Shown here in pieces: positions 24,669 to 30,114 of a stretch of DNA of 30,114 nucleotides. This DNA is from Hoskinsella mucinilytica. GTDB lineage: Bacteria > Bacillota_I > Bacilli_A > Erysipelotrichales > Erysipelotrichaceae. The position numbers and the translations under genes are program-made. The stretch lies in assembly GCF_045223415.1 (NCBI RefSeq), contig NZ_JBEQZJ010000046.1, positions 1 to 30,114 of the forward strand, in the 5' to 3' direction. Numbering within the stretch: the stretch's first letter is position 1; every line of letters begins with the position of its first letter. The notes beneath the pieces were generated by a model, which was given only the letters and a program-made list of their open reading frames with translations, was not told where the DNA came from and did no database searches.

Positions 24669-26680
24669 GTGAGGTATTGATTGCGCTAGCAGGTAATCAA
24701 AACTGTGGAAAGACCACGCTATTCAATGCATTGACAGGTAGTAATCAGCATGTAGGAAACTTCCCAGGCGTTACCGTAGAAAAAAAGATGGGAACCATCA
24801 AGAAATTCAAGGAAGCAAGCTTGGTCGATCTTCCCGGAATTTATTCTTTATCACCTTATACAAGTGAGGAAGTAGTTACTCGTGACTTTATATTAAAAGA
24901 TCAACCAAATCTTATCGTCAATATCGTGGATGCAACCAATATTGAACGTAACTTATATTTATCGCTTCAATTAATGGAATTAAACACGCCGATGGTGATA
25001 GCGTTAAATATGATGGATGAAGTGATAGAGAGTGGCAATAGTATTGATGTAGAAAAGTTAAGCAAACATCTGCAAATACCAATTGTGCCGATCAGTGCCA
25101 GCAAAAATGAAGGTATAGATGAACTGATTCGTGTGATGAAAAAAGAAATCAAGGAAAAGGAACAGGCAGTACATTTAGATTTTTGTCAAGGAGAAGTACA
25201 TCGAGCCATACATTCCATTGCGCATATCATAGAAGATCATGCGAAAGCAGCCGGATATCCAACTCGTTTTGCGGCAACAAAGCTCGTCGAAGGTGATGAA
25301 CCGATGCAAAAGGCACTTGTGCTTCATCAGGATGATTTGGATATCATTGAAAAAATCGTCAAGAGCATGGAGGATGCATTAGGTACAGATCGAGAAGCAG
25401 CGCTTGCGGATATGCGTTATACGTATATTGAAGAGCTGGTCAAAGATTGTGTCATCAAGCATCATAATTCTATGGCTCAGATGAGAAGTGAAAAAATCGA
25501 TCGTTTTTTAACGCATAAATATCTTGGTATTCCTATTTTTATCGGCATCATGTTATGTATTTTCTATTTGACCTTTGGACCAATAGGTGGTACCCTACAA
25601 GCATGGATGGAAGATTTGATTGGGTTGGCCACAGATGGATTAAGCCAAGGTTTGTTATCGCTTGGTGTCAGTGAATGGCTACATGCGTTGATCATTGATG
25701 GTATTTGTAATGGTGTAGGTAGTGTACTATCTTTTCTACCGGTCATCGTCACTTTGTTTTTCTTTTTATCTTTGTTGGAAGATAGTGGGTATATGGCACG
25801 TGTTGCATTTGTCATGGATAAGCTCCTTCGTAAGATCGGTTTAAGTGGGAAAAGCTTTGTGCCTATGCTCATTGGCTTTGGCTGTAGTGTACCTGCAATC
25901 ATGTCCGCAAGAACGTTATCTTCCCAAAGAGATCGTAAGATGACGATCATCGTGACACCGTTCATGTCTTGTAGTGCAAAGCTACCGATTTATGGAATGA
26001 TGACAGCGGCGTTTTTCCCTGAACATACTGCCTTGATACTGATTTGTGTTTATATCATCGGTATCGTGGTCGCAATATTATCGGCCTTGCTTTTGAAAAG
26101 CACGTTGTTTAAAGGAGAGTCGGTGCCATTTGTGATGGAATTACCGGCTTATCGTATTCCGGCTGCGAAAAGTGTAATGCTTCATATGTGGGAAAAGGCA
26201 AAAGACTTCTTACGTAAAGCATTTACGATCATCTTTGTCGCAAGTATCGTTATTTGGTTTTTACAAAGCTTTAATTTTGCATTTGATTTTGTGGAAGATT
26301 CCAGTACCAGTATGTTAGCTAGTGTCGGTTCATGGATCTCTCATATCTTTGCGCCACTAGGCTTTGAGGATTGGCGTGCTAGTACTGCACTAGTCACCGG
26401 TATTACCGCAAAAGAAAGTGTAGTGTCTACGTTATCCGTATTGACCAATGCAACAAGTGATGCAGGCTTAAGCAGTGCATTACAAACCATTTTTACTCCG
26501 GTATCAGCCTTTGCTTATCTTTGTTTTACGGTACTGTATATGCCATGTGTGGCAGCGTTTGCCGCAACCAAACGTGAACTGGGTTCTATGAAACAAGCAC
26601 TTGCAACCGTTGCTTATCAAACCGGAGTGGCATATATCGTTGCATTGATCGTTTATCAGATTGGAAGTATGATTTTCTGA
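24665..26680 (+). CDS. feoB: Ferrous iron transporter FeoB
   Basis: FeoB is the main Fe2+ importer under anaerobic conditions. The 671-residue protein has an N-terminal G domain with G1 GNQNCGKT at 10-17, G3 DLPG at 55-58 and G4 NMMD at 115-118. A helical spacer region and a membrane domain with Gate motifs follow. Within the membrane part GFGCSVPAIMSAR holds the conserved cysteine of the first Gate motif, and ITAKESVVSTLSVL is a conserved segment further on. Length is typical of Gram-positive FeoB. A small Cys-rich protein gene follows after 43 bases. Confidence 0.97.
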   Translation: MSEVLIALAGNQNCGKTTLFNALTGSNQHVGNFPGVTVEKKMGTIKKFKEASLVDLPGIYSLSPYTSEEVVTRDFILKDQPNLIVNIVDATNIERNLYLSLQLMELNTPMVIALNMMDEVIESGNSIDVEKLSKHLQIPIVPISASKNEGIDELIRVMKKEIKEKEQAVHLDFCQGEVHRAIHSIAHIIEDHAKAAGYPTRFAATKLVEGDEPMQKALVLHQDDLDIIEKIVKSMEDALGTDREAALADMRYTYIEELVKDCVIKHHNSMAQMRSEKIDRFLTHKYLGIPIFIGIMLCIFYLTFGPIGGTLQAWMEDLIGLATDGLSQGLLSLGVSEWLHALIIDGICNGVGSVLSFLPVIVTLFFFLSLLEDSGYMARVAFVMDKLLRKIGLSGKSFVPMLIGFGCSVPAIMSARTLSSQRDRKMTIIVTPFMSCSAKLPIYGMMTAAFFPEHTALILICVYIIGIVVAILSALLLKSTLFKGESVPFVMELPAYRIPAAKSVMLHMWEKAKDFLRKAFTIIFVASIVIWFLQSFNFAFDFVEDSSTSMLASVGSWISHIFAPLGFEDWRASTALVTGITAKESVVSTLSVLTNATSDAGLSSALQTIFTPVSAFAYLCFTVLYMPCVAAFAATKRELGSMKQALATVAYQTGVAYIVALIVYQIGSMIF

Positions 26681-26723
26681 ACATAATAAGTACTAGTTCA
26701 TATCCTGTTAGTGAGGTGTGATT

Positions 26724-26915
26724 ATGAATCTGATCGATATGATCGTCATACTTGTGATTTTCCTATTGCTTGTGCTTATCTTTTATGTCACAAGACCGAA
26801 AAAAAACAAACATGGCGGGTGTGTAGGTTGTAGCAGTGATTGTCATAGCTGTAACAGTTTTTCTCATTTATATGAAGAATATAAAAAGGATAACGAAAAC
26901 GAAAAGAAGGAATAG
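26724..26915 (+). CDS. FeoB-associated Cys-rich membrane protein
   Basis: The 63-residue protein has one N-terminal membrane segment (about 5-22), then the cysteine cluster GGCVGCSSDCHSC (C33, C36, C40, C43) and a charged tail rich in Lys and Glu. Small proteins of this form are often encoded after feoB and are thought to help iron transfer, as FeoC does in other bacteria. Their exact role is not settled. The ATG at 26724 follows GTGAGG. A GTG two codons earlier overlaps the site. A terminator follows directly. Confidence 0.9.
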   Translation: MNLIDMIVILVIFLLLVLIFYVTRPKKNKHGGCVGCSSDCHSCNSFSHLYEEYKKDNENEKKE

Positions 26916-26918
26916 CTA

Positions 26919-26946
26919 GAAGGAGTCTTCGGATTTCTTCTTTTTT
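26919..26946 (+). terminator. feo operon terminator with TTCG loop
   Basis: The stem GAAGGAGTC with GATTTCTTC (two wobble pairs) is closed by a TTCG tetraloop and followed by six T. Confidence 0.9.
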
Positions 26947-27003
26947 ATTTCTTTTTTATTTCTTGGTGTGTTTCAAAGAAATGAATGAAAATGAATCATT
27001 TCG

Positions 27004-27012
27004 TGATATAAT
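27004..27012 (+). promoter_or_regulatory. Extended -10 promoter of the carbonic-anhydrase-like gene
   Basis: TGATATAAT is a perfect extended -10. The -35 region (TGAAAA at 26985) is poor, as is common with extended -10 promoters. Confidence 0.55.
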
Positions 27013-27039
27013 GAGCTAGAAGAAGCTGGAGGTGATTAC

Positions 27040-27549
27040 ATGATCAAAACCTATCGTAACCATACACCAAATATCGATACTTCCGTTTATCTTTCAACGG
27101 ATTGTGTCATCATTGGAGATGTGACCATAGAAAAAAATGCATCGGTATGGTTTCAAACTGTAATTCGTGGAGATAAGGATCATATTCATATCAAAGAGGG
27201 AACCAATATACAAGATAATTGTACCCTTCATACGGATCCGAAACATCAATTGGTCATCGGAAAAAAGGTAACTGTAGGACATAATGCAGTGATACATGGA
27301 GCAATCATTGATGATGAAGTATTGATCGGCATGGGGGCAATCATTTTGAATGGAGCAAGAATCGGAAAACATAGCGTGATAGCTGCCGGAGCTTTGGTAA
27401 AGGAGAACCAAATCATCCCAGAACGTTCCTTGGCAATCGGTTGTCCCGCAAAAGTGATACGAGAAGTAAGCGAATCGCAGATACAAGATATCTTGGATAA
27501 TGCAACGCACTATGAGGAATTGGCAAAAGAATATAAGGAAATGAGGTAA
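27040..27549 (+). CDS. Gamma-class carbonic-anhydrase-like hexapeptide-repeat protein
   Basis: The 169-residue protein is a left-handed beta helix built of hexapeptide repeats, of the YrdA/PaaY/gamma carbonic anhydrase group. The three zinc-ligand histidines are in place: H64 in TLHTD, H81 in VGHNAVIHG and H86 in the same motif. The stretch SVWFQTVIRGD at 35-45 is the family signature, with an arginine and an aspartate that stabilise the trimer. Many relatives bind metal but have uncertain activity, so carbonic anhydrase function is possible but not assured. AGCTGGAGGTGA is a strong ribosome binding site. The LUD-domain gene follows after four bases in the same operon. Confidence 0.92.
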   Translation: MIKTYRNHTPNIDTSVYLSTDCVIIGDVTIEKNASVWFQTVIRGDKDHIHIKEGTNIQDNCTLHTDPKHQLVIGKKVTVGHNAVIHGAIIDDEVLIGMGAIILNGARIGKHSVIAAGALVKENQIIPERSLAIGCPAKVIREVSESQIQDILDNATHYEELAKEYKEMR

Positions 27550-27553
27550 AGAA

Positions 27554-28189
27554 ATGGACGAACATAAAAAGACGATCCTTCGTTTGCATATGGAACAAGC
27601 AAAAAAGGCATTAGAAGAGCATCATATCAAAACTTTTATTGTAAAGGATCAAAAAGAGGCATGTAGTTTGGCGAATTCTTTGATTAAGGATAAGGAAAAG
27701 GTAAGTGATGGTGGTAGTATGACCTTATCTGAAATCGGATTATCTGATATGTTAAAGAAAAGAGACATCACTTATATTTCACATAATGAACCTTTGAGTA
27801 AAGAAGAAAGTGAACAAGAGGCACATGATGCGTTTTTCGCAGATACTTTTATTTGTAGTAGCAATGCTGTAACCATGGATGGAGCATTGATCAATGTAGA
27901 TGGTCATGGAAATCGGGTAGCGGCAATGATCTATGGACCAAATCAAGTCATCGTCATTATCGGTAGCAATAAATTGGTAAAAAACGAAGAAGAGGCCAAA
28001 AAACGGATACAAAGTATGGCAGCACCGGCAAATTGTGTAAGATTAAAACGAGCTACTCCATGTGTGAAATTAGGAAGCTGTCAAGATTGTCATAGCAAGG
28101 ATCGAATCTGTAACTTTTATGTAAAAATAGAATATGATATGTATGATCGTTTACGTGTGATCTTGATGGAAGAAGAAGCAGGTTATTGA
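27554..28189 (+). CDS. LUD-domain (LutC/YkgG-like) protein
   Basis: This 211-residue protein belongs to the LUD family, whose members include LutB and LutC of lactate utilisation. It shows the characteristic GGSMTLSEIG at 53-62 and the conserved segment NAVTMDGALINVDGHGNR at about 104-121. The C-terminal part has a cysteine set, C170, C176, C179 and C186 (TPCVKLGSCQDCHSKDRIC), which may bind a metal or cluster and appears in stand-alone LUD proteins. LutA and LutB are not in the window, so a lactate role is not supported here. It ends at a terminator 11 bases on. Confidence 0.88.
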   Translation: MDEHKKTILRLHMEQAKKALEEHHIKTFIVKDQKEACSLANSLIKDKEKVSDGGSMTLSEIGLSDMLKKRDITYISHNEPLSKEESEQEAHDAFFADTFICSSNAVTMDGALINVDGHGNRVAAMIYGPNQVIVIIGSNKLVKNEEEAKKRIQSMAAPANCVRLKRATPCVKLGSCQDCHSKDRICNFYVKIEYDMYDRLRVILMEEEAGY

Positions 28190-28200
28190 TCATAAATTCG

Positions 28201-28246
28201 AAGTCGGTAGTGTTTCAATAGAGTTGGATAAGCTATCGGCTTTTTT
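28201..28246 (+). terminator. Terminator after the LUD gene
   Basis: The stem AAGTCGGTAG with CTATCGGCTT (two wobble pairs) has a 22-base loop, with T's running from the right arm to 28246. Confidence 0.75.
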
Positions 28247-28274
28247 CTTTTATCTTTTTCTTTCCTCTATTTTA

Positions 28275-28283
28275 TGTTACAAT
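28275..28283 (+). promoter_or_regulatory. Extended -10 promoter of the rubredoxin fusion gene
   Basis: TGTTACAAT is an extended -10 with a weak -35. The likely start of transcription falls near 28290, at the edge of the palindrome that follows. Confidence 0.55.
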
Positions 28284-28291
28284 AAAATAAA

Positions 28292-28314
28292 TGATAGCGC
28301 TATCAAAGATAGCG
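28292..28314. promoter_or_regulatory. LacI-type palindrome overlapping an RNA hairpin
   Basis: TGATAGCGCTATCA at 28292-28305 is a perfect 14-base palindrome with the central CG of LacI-family operators. Its right half also pairs with a further copy of GATAGCG: CGCTATC-AAA-GATAGCG at 28298-28314, directly against the AGGAGG ribosome binding site at 28315. The element may act as DNA operator, RNA structure or both. Confidence 0.7.
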
Positions 28315-28327
28315 AGGAGGTATGATG

Positions 28328-29731
28328 ATGGCAATCTATATTTGTGAGATATGTGGTTATGTATATGATGAAGAAAAGGAAGCTGTCCATTGGAGTCAAT
28401 TATCAAGCGATTGGAAATGTCCATTATGTACAGCACCTAAGGATTGTTTTAAAAAACAAGAAGAGGTAGCAGTAACAAAGCAACCTGAAAAGGAAGAAAC
28501 TTCTTCTCTTAAAATTCAGAATGGTTTTGCAAAACATGAGGATACAAAAGAGCAACAAATGCAACTCATTCATGAAATGGCTATCGAGGGTCATAGTCGT
28601 ATTGAAGCTATGTGTACACAATTACCAGTACCGGATTGGAAACATATTTTGTTATTGGGAGGACAACTGGCTCATCCACCTTTGCCAGATAAAGCAAAGG
28701 TAACGACGCAGACCATCATTGGAACACATGCAAAGAAACCGATGGTGCTACAACATCCTGTTTATGTTTCTCATATGTCCTTTGGAGCCTTGTCCAAAGA
28801 AGCAAAGATCGCCTTAGCAAAGGGCTCTGCAATGGTTCAAACAGCACAATGTAGTGGCGAGGGAGGTATTTTACCTGAGGAACAAGAACAAGCATATCGA
28901 TATATATTTGAATATGTACCGAATCAATATAGTGTTACCGATGAAAATTTAAGAAATGCGGATGCAATTGAAATAAAGATAGGACAAGGCAGTAAGCCCG
29001 GTATGGGAGGACATCTACCAAAAGAAAAGGTAACTAAGGAAATTGCGGCTATTAGAAATAAACCATTAGGACAAGATGTAATTTCACCAAGTCGCTTTGA
29101 AGAATTGAAACAGAAGGATGATCTTAAGGCAATGGTGGATATGCTAAGAGAACGATCACAGGGAAGACCAATTGGAATTAAGATTGCAGCCGGAAGAATA
29201 GAAGAAGATTTGGATTGGATCGCCTATGCGAATCCTGATTTTATAACCATTGATGGTAGAGGCGGTGCTACCGGAGCATCTCCAAAATATTTAAAAGATA
29301 ATACGACTGTTCCTACGATGTATGCACTTGCTCGTGCAAGAGCTTATATGGATGCTCATCATATGACACAACAATTGGTAATGACCGGTGGTTTTCGAAC
29401 AAGCGGTGATATGATAAAAGCCATTGCAATGGGAGCAGATGCGATAGCTATTGCAAGTGCAGCTATGATGGCCATTGGCTGTCAACAATACCGCATTTGT
29501 CAAAATGGAAAATGTCCTATGGGGATTGCAACTCAAGATGAAGAATTGAGAAAGCGATTTGATATAGAAAAAGGTGCTGCTCGCTTAGGAAATTATTTAC
29601 ATGTATTGTTAGAGGAATTAGCATCCTTTGCTAGAGTATGTGGCTATGAGGATATCCATGAGCTAAGCAAAGCTGATTTATGTACTACAGATGATGAAAT
29701 AGCTAAATATACAGGTATTCAGCATTGTTGA
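28328..29731 (+). CDS. Rubredoxin - glutamate synthase (FMN domain) fusion protein
   Basis: The 467-residue protein joins a small rubredoxin-like domain (C6, C9, C31, C34; CEICGYVYD and CPLC) to an FMN-dependent glutamate-synthase-type barrel. In the barrel, SHMSFGALSKEAK, GEGGILPEE, GQGSKPGMGGHLP and DGRGGATGASP are the usual synthase motifs. The 3Fe-4S ligands are C385, C391 and C396 (C-x5-C-x4-CPMGIATQD). No glutaminase domain is present, so it would use ammonia or another donor, or carry out another FMN reaction, with rubredoxin as built-in electron carrier. The gap between the rubredoxin Cys pairs is shorter than in classic rubredoxin. The ATG at 28328 lies seven bases after AGGAGG. The ATGs at 28322 and 28325 are too close. 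Confidence 0.92.
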   Translation: MAIYICEICGYVYDEEKEAVHWSQLSSDWKCPLCTAPKDCFKKQEEVAVTKQPEKEETSSLKIQNGFAKHEDTKEQQMQLIHEMAIEGHSRIEAMCTQLPVPDWKHILLLGGQLAHPPLPDKAKVTTQTIIGTHAKKPMVLQHPVYVSHMSFGALSKEAKIALAKGSAMVQTAQCSGEGGILPEEQEQAYRYIFEYVPNQYSVTDENLRNADAIEIKIGQGSKPGMGGHLPKEKVTKEIAAIRNKPLGQDVISPSRFEELKQKDDLKAMVDMLRERSQGRPIGIKIAAGRIEEDLDWIAYANPDFITIDGRGGATGASPKYLKDNTTVPTMYALARARAYMDAHHMTQQLVMTGGFRTSGDMIKAIAMGADAIAIASAAMMAIGCQQYRICQNGKCPMGIATQDEELRKRFDIEKGAARLGNYLHVLLEELASFARVCGYEDIHELSKADLCTTDDEIAKYTGIQHC

Positions 29732-29741
29732 TTGTTTAGAA

Positions 29742-29769
29742 TTGCTACGATAAATTTCGTAGCTTTTTT
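29742..29769 (+). terminator. Terminator after the rubredoxin fusion gene
   Basis: The stem GCTACGA with TCGTAGC has a 6-base AT loop and is followed by six T. Confidence 0.92.
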
Positions 29770-29862
29770 ATTTACTTTATTAAAGTGCCCATAATTTGAT
29801 TAGGATCAAAAATGAAAGGAAATTTGAAGAATTTGGCCAAAAAATATAAGTTTTTTTAATAA

Positions 29863-29893
29863 TTGATACAAATGCAAAGTTTTGTGCTATCAT
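29863..29893 (+). promoter_or_regulatory. Candidate promoter upstream of a short leader
   Basis: TTGATA and an extended -10 TGCTATCAT are separated by 19 bases, longer than ideal. The transcript would begin just before AAAGGGGG and the 8-codon ORF at 29928. Confidence 0.45.
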
Positions 29894-29968
29894 ATCTACC
29901 ATAAAAAATGAAAGGGGGCTTGTGGTGATGGTCATAGTATTTCATAGTGATTAAAGAATATCGTACTT

Positions 29969-29984
29969 TGTTTTGATCAAAACA
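29969..29984. repeat. 16-base perfect palindrome, possible operator
   Basis: TGTTTTGATCAAAACA reads the same on both strands. It lies between two promoter candidates in a gene-free stretch. Confidence 0.55.
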
Positions 29985-30061
29985 TTGGTGATGAATGAGT
30001 ATCGTTAACAAAATTTGATGTGTTTCAGATCATAAAAAGTATGTAAAATTTTCTTTATCTA

Positions 30062-30090
30062 TTTACATTTTATGGTTAACTCAGTATAAT
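30062..30090 (+). promoter_or_regulatory. Strong sigma-A promoter facing out of the window
   Basis: TTTACA, a 17-base spacer and TATAAT give one mismatch to consensus in the -35 and none in the -10. The gene it drives lies to the right of the window. Confidence 0.82.
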
Positions 30091-30114
30091 ATGATTGTAG
30101 GATAGGTATATCCA

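Larger units (their letters stand above)
29770..30114. other. 345-base region without a full gene
   Basis: No coding region longer than about 15 codons with a ribosome binding site is seen. The stretch holds a micro-ORF at 29812, a promoter-like pair near 29863-29893, a second micro-ORF at 29928, a 16-base palindrome at 29969-29984 and a strong promoter at 30062-30090. It is probably the control region of a gene that starts beyond the window. Confidence 0.7.

Noticed and set aside
1..30114. tRNA, rRNA, CRISPR, insertion sequence or prophage
   Set aside because: No cloverleaf-type sequences, repeat-spacer arrays, transposase motifs or phage genes were seen when reading both strands.

Overview
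This window looks like the chromosome of a low-GC, Gram-positive anaerobe, most like an Erysipelotrichia gut bacterium. That placement is my inference from AT-rich codons, strong AGGAGG-type ribosome binding sites, CIRCE heat-shock operators, a Wzy/CpsBCD/LCP capsule system, a clostridial-type anaerobic sulfatase maturase and a rubredoxin fusion. No rRNA, tRNA, CRISPR array, insertion sequence or prophage was seen.

Region 1 (1-10820) is the distal part of a capsule/exopolysaccharide operon, all on the + strand. In order it holds the end of a Wzy polymerase, a Wzx flippase, the dTDP-rhamnose genes rfbA-rfbC-rfbB-rfbD, UDP-glucose dehydrogenase, the CpsC/CpsB/CpsD phosphotyrosine length-control module, a serine-recombinase-like protein, and an LCP ligase ending at a clear terminator. 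The polymer probably contains rhamnose and an acidic sugar made from UDP-glucuronate. The regulatory module sits at the 3' end rather than the 5' end. The recombinase-like protein keeps the catalytic serine and a helix-turn-helix but has lost the four active-site arginines. It is the best candidate here for something undescribed.

Region 2 (10820-19070) is metabolic and housekeeping: an amidohydrolase, a Gfo/Idh/MocA oxidoreductase, an anSME radical SAM enzyme with no sulfatase in view, an unknown small protein, cca on the - strand sharing a terminator and overlapping stop codon with its convergent neighbour, then an mnmM - diguanylate cyclase - HAD phosphatase operon.

Region 3 (19070-24341) holds clpB under two CIRCE operators, an unknown TIM-barrel-like gene on the - strand, and an overlapping pair encoding a DUF5685-type protein and a J-domain protein with a cysteine-rich tail.

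Region 4 (24342-30114) holds the ferrous iron operon feoA-feoB-small Cys-rich protein, a gamma-carbonic-anhydrase-like/LUD-domain pair, and a rubredoxin-glutamate synthase fusion behind a LacI-type palindrome. The last 345 bases have no full gene but carry two micro-ORFs, a 16-bp palindrome and a strong promoter that points out of the window.
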